Shown here piece by piece: positions 1 through 8,600 of a stretch of DNA of 64,000 bases. The notes beneath the pieces are model-generated. The model had not been told where the DNA came from. It worked only from the letters and a program-made list of their open reading frames with translations, and ran no database searches. Every line of letters starts with the position of its first letter. Positions within the stretch are counted from its first letter, which is position 1. The DNA is from Streptomyces galbus. Lineage in GTDB: Bacteria; Actinomycetota; Actinomycetes; Streptomycetales; Streptomycetaceae. A program made the position numbers and the translations under genes. The DNA lies in the NCBI RefSeq assembly GCF_005280195.1, contig NZ_SZPR01000026.1, positions 40,518 to 104,517 of the forward strand, read 5' to 3'.

Positions 1-204
1 GTCAAGCAGGCCGCCCTCGACTCCGCGCAGCACCTGAAGGAGCACGCCAGGGACGCGGCCCAGTCCGCGGCCGACGAGGTCAAGGGCACCGCACAGGAGG
101 CCCTGCAGACCACCCAGGAGGAGGCCCGCGACCAGGCCGGCACGGTCGCCGGCCAGGCCCGCGACTCCGCGCAGCAGGTCACGGAGAACACCAGGCAGCA
201 GTGA
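1..204 (+). CDS. C-terminal end of an Ala/Gln/Glu-rich helical protein (partial)
   Basis: The window opens inside an open frame that ends at a TGA at 202-204. The visible 67 residues are almost only Ala, Gln, Glu, Asp, Lys, Thr and Arg in an amphipathic heptad/11-mer-like pattern, with no Cys or Trp. Such tails occur in stress-related LEA-like and YtxH-like envelope proteins of actinobacteria. The N-terminus lies outside the window, so the family cannot be fixed and no function is claimed. Confidence 0.6.
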   Translation, partial: VKQAALDSAQHLKEHARDAAQSAADEVKGTAQEALQTTQEEARDQAGTVAGQARDSAQQVTENTRQQ

Positions 205-235
205 GGCGCGCGGCGGGTCGCCCGCCGGTGCCGCC

Positions 236-291
236 GGGGCCTGTCGTCCGGGTCACTCCGCCACGCCGGAATGACCCGGACGACGGGCCCC
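236..291. terminator. Bidirectional hairpin terminator
   Basis: Arms 236-255 and 272-291 pair over 20 bp with one G-U pair around a 16-nt loop. It lies between the convergent ends of the partial gene (stop 204) and the alpha-glucosidase gene (stop 314), so it can serve both. GC-rich hairpins without a U tract are normal terminators in Streptomyces. Confidence 0.75.
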
Positions 292-313
292 GGGCCGCCC
301 CCGCCGGTGCGGT

Positions 314-1921
314 CTACTCCGTCCGCAGCCACACCGCCGTCTCCCGCGGGAGACTGCCCTCCGCCGTCAGGGGGCCGCTGGCCAGCAGGACGTGCGCGTG
401 CGACGGCAGGTCGACCGGGGCGGCGGACAGGTTGACCACGCAGAGCAGACCGGCCGGGCGGGTGAAGGCCAGCACGTCCGTCGGGGCGTCGAGCCAGGTC
501 AAGGGGCCGTCGCCGAAGCCCGGCTCGGCGCGGCGCAGGGCGAGGGCCGTGCGGTAGAGCGAGAGCATCGAGTCCGGGTCCTGGCCCTGCCGGTCGACCG
601 CGTAGGCGGCCCAGCCCTCGGGCTGCGGCAGCCAGGGCTCCTCGCGAGAGCCGAAGCCGGCGTGGGGGGCGTCGGCCTCCCACGGCAGCGGGATGCGGCA
701 GCCGTCGCGGCCCGGGTCGGTGCCCCCGGAGCGGAAGTGCATGGGGTCCTGGATGCGGTCGAGCGGCACCTCGGCCTCGGGCAGCCCCAGTTCCTCGCCC
801 TGGTAGAGGTAGACGGAGCCGGGCAGGGCCAGGGTCAGCAGCGCGGCGGCCCGGGCCCGCCGGGTGCCCAGCTCCAGGTCGGTGGGCGTGCCGAACGCCT
901 TCGTGGCGAAGTCGAACGCGGTGTCCTCGCGCCCGTAGCGGGTGACCGTGCGGGTCACGTCGTGGTTGCACAGGACCCAGGTGGCGGGGGCGCCCACGGG
1001 CGCGTGCTCGGCGAGGGTGTCGTCGATCGCGCGCCGCAGCCGGCCCGCGTCCCAGGGGCACGTCAGGAACGTGAAGTTGAAGGCGGTGTGCAGTTCGTCG
1101 GGGCGCAGGTAGCGGGCGAAGCGCTCGGCGTCCGGGAGCCAGACCTCGCCGACGAACACGGCGCCGTACTCGTCGGCGATCGCGCGCCAGGAGCGGTAGA
1201 TGTCGTGCAGCCCGTCCTGGTCGATGTACGGGTGCGGGTCGACGCCCTCGGTGAAGTCGGCGAGCGCCGGGTCCTTCACGAGCAGCGCCGCGGAGTCGAT
1301 GCGCACCCCCGCCACCCCGCGTTCGAACCAGAACCTGAGGATGTCCTCGTGCTCCCGGCGCACGGCCGGGTGGGCCCAGTTGAGGTCCGGCTGCTCGGGC
1401 GTGAACAGGTGCAGGTACCACTCGCCGTCGGGGACGCGGGTCCAGGTGGGCCCGGCGAACTGCGACGGCCAGTCGTTGGGCGGGAGTTCGCCGTCGGGGC
1501 CGCGGCCGGGCCGGAAGTGGAACAGCTCCCGCTCCGGGCTGCCGGGTCCCGCCTCCAGTGCGGCGCGGAACCAGGCGTGCTGGTCGGAGACGTGGTTGGG
1601 GACGATGTCGACGATCACCCGGATGCCCATCTCCGCGGCCTGGGCGATCAGTTTCTCCGCCTCCTGCAGGGTGCCGAAGGCCGGGTCGACGGCGCGGTAG
1701 TCGGCGACGTCGTACCCGCCGTCGACCATCGGTGAGGCGTACCACGGGGTGAACCAGACGGCGTCCACGCCGAGTTCGGCGAGGTGGGACAGTCTCGCCC
1801 GGGCGCCCGCGAGGTCCCCGGTGCCGTCGCCGTCACCGTCGGCGAAGCTGCGCGGGTAGATCTGGTAGATGACGGCGTCTCGCCACCAGGCGTCGGTGCG
1901 GGGCGGGTGAGGGGCTGCCAC
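314..1921 (-). CDS. GH13 alpha-glucosidase, intracellular
   Basis: Predicted 535-residue alpha-amylase-superfamily exo-enzyme releasing glucose from the non-reducing end of imported oligosaccharides. The TIM barrel starts at WWRDAVIYQIYPRSF (about residue 12). The catalytic set is complete: nucleophile Asp209 in GVRIDSAAL, acid/base Glu259 in VFVGEVW, and the third Asp321 in CNHDVTR. No signal peptide is visible, so it acts in the cytoplasm. The GTG at 1921 was chosen because AAAGGA lies about 9 nt upstream; the open frame runs further upstream but without homology. It is the last gene of the sugar ABC operon, 122 bp after the second permease. Linkage preference cannot be read from sequence; the two GH87 genes upstream suggest nigero-oligosaccharides (alpha-1,3) rather than only maltose. 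Confidence 0.92.
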   Translation of the reverse strand: MAAPHPPRTDAWWRDAVIYQIYPRSFADGDGDGTGDLAGARARLSHLAELGVDAVWFTPWYASPMVDGGYDVADYRAVDPAFGTLQEAEKLIAQAAEMGIRVIVDIVPNHVSDQHAWFRAALEAGPGSPERELFHFRPGRGPDGELPPNDWPSQFAGPTWTRVPDGEWYLHLFTPEQPDLNWAHPAVRREHEDILRFWFERGVAGVRIDSAALLVKDPALADFTEGVDPHPYIDQDGLHDIYRSWRAIADEYGAVFVGEVWLPDAERFARYLRPDELHTAFNFTFLTCPWDAGRLRRAIDDTLAEHAPVGAPATWVLCNHDVTRTVTRYGREDTAFDFATKAFGTPTDLELGTRRARAAALLTLALPGSVYLYQGEELGLPEAEVPLDRIQDPMHFRSGGTDPGRDGCRIPLPWEADAPHAGFGSREEPWLPQPEGWAAYAVDRQGQDPDSMLSLYRTALALRRAEPGFGDGPLTWLDAPTDVLAFTRPAGLLCVVNLSAAPVDLPSHAHVLLASGPLTAEGSLPRETAVWLRTE

Positions 1922-1951
1922 GTGAAACGGTCCTTTCGGGCAGGGGTGGTG

Positions 1952-2002
1952 CTTCGCCGCCGGCCCGGAGGCTGCGGGGCGTCGGACGGACCGGCGGCGA
2001 AG
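1952..2002 (-). terminator. Intercistronic hairpin between permease and glucosidase genes
   Basis: Perfect 12-bp arms at 1952-1963 and 1991-2002 with extra inner pairs. The hairpin is bracketed by direct copies of GGCAGGGGTGG ending at 1949 and 2012. It could terminate or attenuate the message before the glucosidase gene, or protect the 3' end of the permease message. Confidence 0.55.
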
Positions 2003-2043
2003 GCAGGGGTGGGGTGCGCGGTACGGGGCCTCTGTGGCGGACG

Positions 2044-2919
2044 TCAGCCCTTGAGGCCGCCCGCGGTGAGCCCGCTCATGATGTTGCGCTGGAACACCAG
2101 GAACAGCAGCAGCGTCGGGATCGAGGCGATGGTGAGCGCCGCGATGAGGACGTTCACGGGCAGGCCGTTGGACAGTGAGTAGATGCCGACGTTGAGGGTC
2201 TGCTTGGAGGGGTCGGGCAGGGTCAGCATCGGCCAGAGGAAGTCCTTCCAGATGCCCACGACCGCGAAGATCGACACCACCCCGAGGACGGGCCGTGAGA
2301 TGGGCAGCACGACGGACCACAGCACGCGCGTCGGGGACGCGCCGTCCATGGCGGCCGCGTCGAGCAGTTCCTGCGGGATGGAGTCGAAGAACCGCTTCAG
2401 CAGGAAGATGTTGAACGCGTTGGTGACGGACGGCAGCCAGATCGCCCACGGCGAGTTGAGCAGGTTGCGCTGCACGATCGGCACGTCGAGCACGGTCAGG
2501 TACTGCGGCACGACCAGCACCGTCGCCGGGATCATCAGCGTGGCGAGCATCATCCCGAGGATCGCCTTGCCGAACACGGGCCGCAGCCGGGACAGCGAGT
2601 AGGCGGCGGCGACGTCCAGCACGAGCTGGAAGGCGAGCGCGCCGAAGGCGTAGTACAGGGTGTTGAGCAGCAGCGTGGAGAGGTCCATGACCTCCCAGGC
2701 GTGCGAGTAGTTGCCCGGGGTGAACGACTTCGGCACCCAGGTCGGGGGTGTCTGGACCACCTCTTGGCTGTCCTTGAAGCCGCTGGAGATCATCCAGTAC
2801 AGGGGGCCCAGGAAGACCAGCGTGAAGCCGGTGACGACCACCGCGAACACCGTCCAGTAGACGATCTTCCCGCGGGGTCTGGCGAGCTGGGCCGGTGAGA
2901 TGAGGGTGCGTGTGGACAT
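2044..2919 (-). CDS. Sugar ABC transporter permease (CUT1, MalG type)
   Basis: 291-residue inner-membrane subunit with about six hydrophobic segments. The cytoplasmic EAA loop that docks the ATPase is visible as DAAAMDGASPTRVLWSVVLP at about residues 190-210. The N-terminal segment VYWTVFAVVVTGFTLVF and the tail NIMSGLTAGGLKG are typical of MalG-like permeases. It starts 16 bp after the stop of the other permease gene, so the two are certainly co-transcribed. No ATPase gene is nearby; Streptomyces importers of this class generally share the MsiK ATPase encoded elsewhere (known for the family, inferred here). Confidence 0.93.
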   Translation of the reverse strand: MSTRTLISPAQLARPRGKIVYWTVFAVVVTGFTLVFLGPLYWMISSGFKDSQEVVQTPPTWVPKSFTPGNYSHAWEVMDLSTLLLNTLYYAFGALAFQLVLDVAAAYSLSRLRPVFGKAILGMMLATLMIPATVLVVPQYLTVLDVPIVQRNLLNSPWAIWLPSVTNAFNIFLLKRFFDSIPQELLDAAAMDGASPTRVLWSVVLPISRPVLGVVSIFAVVGIWKDFLWPMLTLPDPSKQTLNVGIYSLSNGLPVNVLIAALTIASIPTLLLFLVFQRNIMSGLTAGGLKG

Positions 2920-2935
2920 GGCGGTCTCCCCCGGG

Positions 2936-3895
2936 TCACTCGTCGTCGGCGCGGCTGAGCCTGGCGTACGCCCCCGAGAAACCGGCGAGCAGGACGAGCA
3001 GGAGCAGGCCGAGCGCGGCCGCGGCGCCGTAGTTGTTGAAGTTGAAGGCGTACTGGTAGATGAGGTAGACGACCGTGGTGGTCGAGCCCTCGGGGCCGGC
3101 GCCGCCGGTCAGCAGGAACGGCTCGACGAAGACCTGCATGGTGGCGATGACCTGCATGAGCAGCATCAGGGACAGGATCAGCCGGGTCTGCGGGATGGTG
3201 ACGTACCAGATCTTGCGCAGCAGGCCGGCGCCGTCGAGTTCGGCCGCCTCGTACAGCTCGCCCGGGATGTTCTGCAGCGCGGCCAGGTAGATCAGCGCGG
3301 CGCCGCCCATGTTCATCCAGGTCGCGGCGATCACGACGGACAGCATGGAGAGGTCCGCGTCCTGCAGCCACTGCTGCTCGGGCAGGTGCAGGAACCGCAG
3401 CACCTCGTTGAGCAGGCCGTAGCCGGGGTCGTAGAGGTACTTGAAGAGCAGCACCGAGGCGACCGGGGGCAGCATCACCGGCAGGTAGACGAGCAGCCGC
3501 AGGTATGCCTGGCCGTGGCGGAACTCGTTGATGACGAGGGCGGCGACGAACGGCACCGCGAACCCGAGGAGCAGGGCCAGCACGGTGAACAGCGCGGTGT
3601 TGCGCCACGCCTGCCAGAACGCCGGGTCGTTGACGACCGTGGTGAGGTTGTCCAGGCCGACCCAGCGGGTGTGGCCCGACTCGGTCTTCTGGAAGGCGAG
3701 GCCGAACTCGCGGACCATCGGGTACCAGGAGAACACCGCGAAGCACACCAGGGCGCCGATGAGGAAGGCGTGCGCGGTGAGGTTGCGGCGCAGGCTCCTG
3801 GCGAACCGGCCCCGGGCGGGCGGGGGGCCCGCCGGGCGGGGCAGGGTGCGGCGGGCCGCGTCGGTCGTGCTCGGGGTCAGGCTGGGGGCCGACAT
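2936..3895 (-). CDS. Sugar ABC transporter permease (CUT1, MalF type)
   Basis: 319 residues with a cytoplasmic N-terminus rich in Pro and Arg, then six predicted membrane spans starting at about residue 38. The EAA motif reads YEAAELDGAGLLRKIWYVTI, near residues 218-237, as expected for the ATPase contact loop. It lies 67 bp downstream of the binding-protein gene and 16 bp upstream of the second permease gene. The start is the ATG at 3895. Together the two permeases form the channel for the sugar delivered by the lipoprotein. Confidence 0.93.
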   Translation of the reverse strand: MSAPSLTPSTTDAARRTLPRPAGPPPARGRFARSLRRNLTAHAFLIGALVCFAVFSWYPMVREFGLAFQKTESGHTRWVGLDNLTTVVNDPAFWQAWRNTALFTVLALLLGFAVPFVAALVINEFRHGQAYLRLLVYLPVMLPPVASVLLFKYLYDPGYGLLNEVLRFLHLPEQQWLQDADLSMLSVVIAATWMNMGGAALIYLAALQNIPGELYEAAELDGAGLLRKIWYVTIPQTRLILSLMLLMQVIATMQVFVEPFLLTGGAGPEGSTTTVVYLIYQYAFNFNNYGAAAALGLLLLVLLAGFSGAYARLSRADDE

Positions 3896-3920
3896 CGTCG
3901 CTCCTCGGGGCGTGCTGGTC

Positions 3921-3949
3921 GGGCGGGGCGGACCGCTCGGGGCCCGCCC
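3921..3949 (-). terminator. Intercistronic hairpin after the binding-protein gene
   Basis: GGGCGGG (3921-3927) pairs with CCCGCCC (3943-3949) between the binding-protein stop and the first permease start. In sugar ABC operons such hairpins commonly let the binding protein be made in excess over the permeases; that role is inferred. Confidence 0.45.
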
Positions 3950-3962
3950 GCGCCGGGGGCGG

Positions 3963-5375
3963 TCACTGGTTGGCGAGGACCTGGTCGACCTGTGACTCGG
4001 CCGTGGACAGCAGCTTGTCGATGTCGGCGTCCTTGTCGGTGAGGATGCCGGACATGACGTTGTCGAGGACCTTGTAGATCTCCTGGGCCTTCGGCGGCTC
4101 CGCCTTGCCGGCCACCGGGTTGTCCATGAACGTCTTGAAGTTGGCGACCGGCATGGTGGCGTTGGCCGCCCGGGCGGCGTCGTCCTTCTTCTTCGACTCC
4201 CCCAGCCAGAAGTTGGGCTGCGGGACGCCGACGGGCAGCTTGTCCGCCTTGGTGCGGGCCCAGTCGAACTGGCCCTTGCCGACGGTGAGGTTCTTGTAGT
4301 TGAGCCAGGCGATCGCGGCCTTGATCTTGTCGCCGGAGATGCCCTTCTTGATCATGTAGTTGTTGCCGCCGGCCAGCGTGTTCTTGCCGCCCGGGATCGG
4401 GCCCATGCCGAAGTTCTCGTACGTGGCGCCCAATTGCTGGACCATGTAGGCGATGTCGTCGGGGGCGGCGAGGAACATGCCGAGCTTGTCGGTGGCGATC
4501 TGCTTCTGCAGGTCGCCCCACTTCAGGAGCTGGGTCTTGCCCATGCTGTCGTCCTCCCAGCGCATGGCGTGGAGGTTGTGCGCGACCTGCTTGCCGATGT
4601 CGTTGTTGAAGGCGGCCTTCTTGCCGCTGGAGTCCACGACGTCGCCGCCGAGGCTGTACACCGCCGCCGTGAAGTGCCAGCCGCCCGTGTTGGCCGCGCT
4701 GTAGTCGCCGTAGCCGGCGATGCCCTTGCCGAGCCCGGCTATCTTCTTGGCCGCGCTGCGCACGTCCTCCCAGGTGCGCGGCGGGTTGTCGGGGTCGAGG
4801 CCGGCCTGCCGGAACAGCTTGCGGTTGATGAGCAGGCCCATGGTGTAGTTGCTGGTGGGCAGGCCGTACAGCTTGCCGTCGTGCTTGAGCGAGCCCAGCA
4901 CGTTGGGGTCGATGTCCTTGAGCGCGGGCACCGTCTTGTCGGTGACGTAGGCGGTGATGTCCTCGGCGCCGTCGTTGTCGAGCACCTGCGGCAGGTCGGT
5001 GAAGTACGTGTAGAACACGTCCGGCTGCGACTTGGCCTTGAGCATCGCGGTGAAGCGCGGCGGCTCCAGGCACTGGCCGGGCGTGGAGCGGCCCTCGATC
5101 GTGACGTTCGGGTAGGTCTTGTTGAACGCCGCGACGTCCTCCTTCCATTCCCTCAGCTCGGCCGCCTTCGCCGCCGGCGGCATGCAGTCGATGGTGATCG
5201 TCACCTTGGTCTTCGGGTCCAGCGGCGCGGCCGGGTCCGAGGACCCGCTGCCGGAGTTGCCGCTGTCGTCGCTGCTGCTGCTCGTGCCGCAGGCGGCCAG
5301 AGCGCTGAGCGCGAGGGCGGAGACGACGACGACCGCGCCGGTGCGGCGGGTACGGCGGAGCCGGGCTGTTCTCAT
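3963..5375 (-). CDS. Extracellular sugar-binding lipoprotein
   Basis: 470-residue family 1 solute-binding protein. An Arg-rich N-terminus, a hydrophobic stretch and the lipobox LAAC put the lipid-modified Cys at residue 29; a Ser/Asp/Gly linker follows. The body shows the family pattern KVTITIDCMPP, then TIEGRSTPG and PDVFYTYFTDLPQ. The ATG at 5375 was preferred over an upstream start because GAAGGGGA lies 5-10 nt before it and the signal peptide begins there. It captures sugar outside the membrane for the two downstream permeases. The ligand is inferred from context as alpha-1,3-linked gluco-oligosaccharides; a related ligand such as maltodextrin is not excluded. Confidence 0.92.
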   Translation of the reverse strand: MRTARLRRTRRTGAVVVVSALALSALAACGTSSSSDDSGNSGSGSSDPAAPLDPKTKVTITIDCMPPAAKAAELREWKEDVAAFNKTYPNVTIEGRSTPGQCLEPPRFTAMLKAKSQPDVFYTYFTDLPQVLDNDGAEDITAYVTDKTVPALKDIDPNVLGSLKHDGKLYGLPTSNYTMGLLINRKLFRQAGLDPDNPPRTWEDVRSAAKKIAGLGKGIAGYGDYSAANTGGWHFTAAVYSLGGDVVDSSGKKAAFNNDIGKQVAHNLHAMRWEDDSMGKTQLLKWGDLQKQIATDKLGMFLAAPDDIAYMVQQLGATYENFGMGPIPGGKNTLAGGNNYMIKKGISGDKIKAAIAWLNYKNLTVGKGQFDWARTKADKLPVGVPQPNFWLGESKKKDDAARAANATMPVANFKTFMDNPVAGKAEPPKAQEIYKVLDNVMSGILTDKDADIDKLLSTAESQVDQVLANQ

Positions 5376-5464
5376 GGGTGGTTCCCCTTCGGCAGGAACG
5401 ATGAGGTGGCCCCGTCGCCGATGCGTGGTGGGGCGTCGCACACTCAACCACCGCCAGCAAAGGA

Positions 5465-5481
5465 GCGCAATATCTCGCGCA
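5465..5481 (-). promoter_or_regulatory. Candidate LacI-type operator before the transporter operon
   Basis: Two GCGCA pentamers at 5465-5469 and 5477-5481, on the same strand 12 bp apart, about 90 bp upstream of the binding-protein start in the 252-bp gap after the GH87 gene. The same pentamer recurs before both GH87 genes (one with GCGT) and the regulator gene. The pentamer is short and common in this GC-rich DNA. Confidence 0.35.
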
Positions 5482-5627
5482 GATTTCGTAATTCCTCGAC
5501 AGAACAGGGAAGAGAGGCTCCGCAGGGGCGCCTGCGCACCGGCACACGCGGACGGGCCGGCGCAAGCCCCCACGGAGCTCGCACCGGCCCTCCGGCGTAC
5601 GCGGCGGCGCCTGCGCGGCGCCCGCCG

Positions 5628-8600
5628 TCACGGATTGATGTTGATCTTGAAGGTGGAGGTGGTGTTGCGGACGTCGACGGCGTTGTTGCTCATCTCCAGC
5701 CCGTTGAACGTCACTTCGCCGACCGCGGGGCCCTGCCCCGGCTCGGGCATCTCGTTGGCCCACAGGCCGAAGCCGGACTTGGCGTCGAAGACGTCGCCGC
5801 TCTTGTGGGCACCTGTGACGGAGATGTCCGTGAAGACGGTGTCCTTGATCGGGTTGACCGGTTGGCCGTTGAGGTACTGCGTCTGGAACATGATCCCGCT
5901 GTAGGTGGGATCGACGATGTCGACGTGGTTCACCCGGATCCCCTGGAACACCTTCGAGGCCGAGAACAGCCAGATGCCCGGGAAGGTCTGCTGGCCCCAG
6001 AAGTGGCCGCCGGCCCGCACCACGGAGATGTTCTCGAAGGTCGTCGGGTCGGTCCCGAAGCCGTTCATCGGATAGCCGAAGTCCAGCGAGGAGATGGTGA
6101 TCCCGGAGTAGACCAGCGTGTCCGCGATGTGGATGTTGCGGAAGGTGTTGTGGTACCCGCCGTACACGGCCACGCCCGCGGCACGCCAGGTCAGCGTGGT
6201 GGTCAGGTTCTCGAAGACGTTGTTCTTCTCGTCCGCGCCGCCCGCGTCGATCGCCGAGAACAGCGCGAAGCTGTCGTCGCCGGTGGCGCGCGCGTCGTTG
6301 TTGGTGACGAGGTTGTCGGTGGAACCGTTGGTCATGTTGACGCCGTCGGCGAACAGGTCCCGGATCCGGGAGTTCTTGATGGTCATCCGGTCGGTGTTGG
6401 CGCCCCAGTACAGGCACACCGTGTGCTCGTTCCAGACGTCGTCGATGACGATGTCCGACACGTTGGAGAAGTCGAACACCTTCCCCGGTCCGTCGATGCG
6501 CGAGGTGTAGTTGCCGAAGTAGGCGAAGCCCTTGAACACCGACCCCTTGGCCGACGCCTCCGCGCGGAAGCCGATGTCCGTGTTCTCCTGCGACGCCGGG
6601 GCGTGGAAGGTGGTGAACCAGGGGCCGGCGCCGACCACCTGCACCGCCTTGCCGTACACCTGGAACTTGCTCGACGTCTCGTAGTCGCCGGGCGGCAGGT
6701 AGACGCCGACGAGCTTGCCCGTGGTGTCCATGCGCACCTTGTCCAGCGCGTCCTGCACCGCCTGGTGCGTGAAGCCGGTGGGCACCGTGTACGTGGCCGG
6801 GTCGGGGTTGGCGGCCGGGGTGGCCTGCTCCAGGTTGATGAAGTCGATGGCGTAGGTCGACGTGTTGGCGGCGTCCTTCTGCAGCCGGATCCGGCTGCCC
6901 TTGGGCACGGTCTCGCCGAGCAGGATGTGTGCCTCGTCGTAGATGTGCCGCGGGGCACCGGCGCTCGGCGAGTTGCCCGGTGAGGCCTCCGCCCCGTACA
7001 GCCAGGCGTACTTGGAGGTCAGCGGGAGGGCCTTCTTGAACACCCCGTCGACGTAGACGTCGATCGTCGAGTCGATGCCCCCGCCGCCCGGCGCGTCCGG
7101 GAGGGAGAAGCGGGTCACCAGGGTGTTGGTCGCGGCGCGGGTGGTGAACTCCACGTACTCGCCGGTCGCGTCGAGGCTGACCGCCTTGCGGCCGGAGGCC
7201 TCGCCGGCGATGTCGCCGATGGTCCGGTTGGGGCCCACGACGGTGGCCCCGCCGCCGACCGTGCCGTCCTCCGCCTCGTACATGTCGTACGGCATGTGGG
7301 CGCCGCGGCCGACGAACAGCGGCTGAGCGGCGGTGTTGTTCTGCCGCTTGACCGGCAGCTCGTTGGGGTCGTCGGCGATCACCGTCCGCACCGTGTACGA
7401 GCCGTTGGCCGCGGTCCACGGGCCGAGTTCCACGTCCGTGGAGGCGCCCGCGGCCAGCGTGCCGCTGTACGCACCGCTCAGGGTCTTGGCCGTGCCGCCC
7501 TGGGCGTCGGTGAGGGTGAGCGTGACGCCGTGACTGCCCGCGGCGCTGGCCTTGTTGCCCTGGTTCTTCAGCGAGACCCGGAAGGTGACGGTGTCCCCGG
7601 CCGCCGGGCTGGACGGCGTGGTGGTGACGGAGGACGCCACCAGGTCGGCGCTCTCGACCGGCTTGACCACCAGCGCGGTGGGGCTGGTGTAGGTGTTGTT
7701 GGTCTCGTTCTGCTCGATCACCGCGTCGGACTCGTCGGCGACGGCGCTGAGTGGGTAGGTGCCGGCCTCGCGCTGCCCGAGGGACGCGGTGACGGTGGTC
7801 TGCGCGCCCGCCGCCAGCGGGCCGACCTGTGCGGAGGCGACCTTGGTGCCGCCCAGCCGCACGGCGAGGGAGCTCGCCGGGGCGTCGGCCGGGCCGGAGT
7901 TGCGCACGGTGGCCGAGACGGTCAGGGCGTCCGACTCCACGGGCGCCGCGGGCGACACGCTCAGCCCGGTGACCTCCAGGTCGGGGTTGGGCGCCGGGAC
8001 GCCGATCACCTGGAACTCGGCGAGCTGTCCGGCGGACGAACCGGAGTTGGCCGTGAACTTGAGCTGGACGTCGGCCACGCGGGCCGCCACGGGCACCGTG
8101 ACGGTGTTGCCGTCGGCCGGGTCGAAGGTGTAGCTCTTCGCGGCGACCAGGGAGGTGAAGCCGTCCGCCTTCTGCTCCCGGCCGAGGACCTCGATGGTCT
8201 GGGTGCGCCGGGACCAGGCGGCGTCCGGGTTGAGCCTGAGCACCAGGTGGTCGAGGTCGGCGTTGGCGCCGAGCTTGACGGTGAGGGTGTTCGGGTAACT
8301 GCCGCCCGCGCCCTCCCAGTAGGTGCCGACGTTGTTGTCGTTGGCGTTCTCCGCGACGTAGGTGTACACCACGGAGGAGGCACTGATCGGCTTGCCGACG
8401 GCCAGGTCGGAGCCGCCACCGCCGGTGCCGTTGCGGGTGACGCCGTTGCTCGGCGCCGACTGGTTGCCGGTCGCGTCCCTCGCCCGCACCGTGTAGGTGA
8501 CGGTGCTCGTCGTGGGCTGGGTGTCGGTGTAGGTGGTGACGTCGCCCGCGACCGTGGCCCGCAGGGCGTTGTTGGCGTAGATCTCGTACTTCGCCACGCC

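Noticed and set aside
201..557. 118-codon plus-strand frame at the left end
   Set aside because: It runs across the terminator hairpin and the antisense of the GH13 gene; no coding features.
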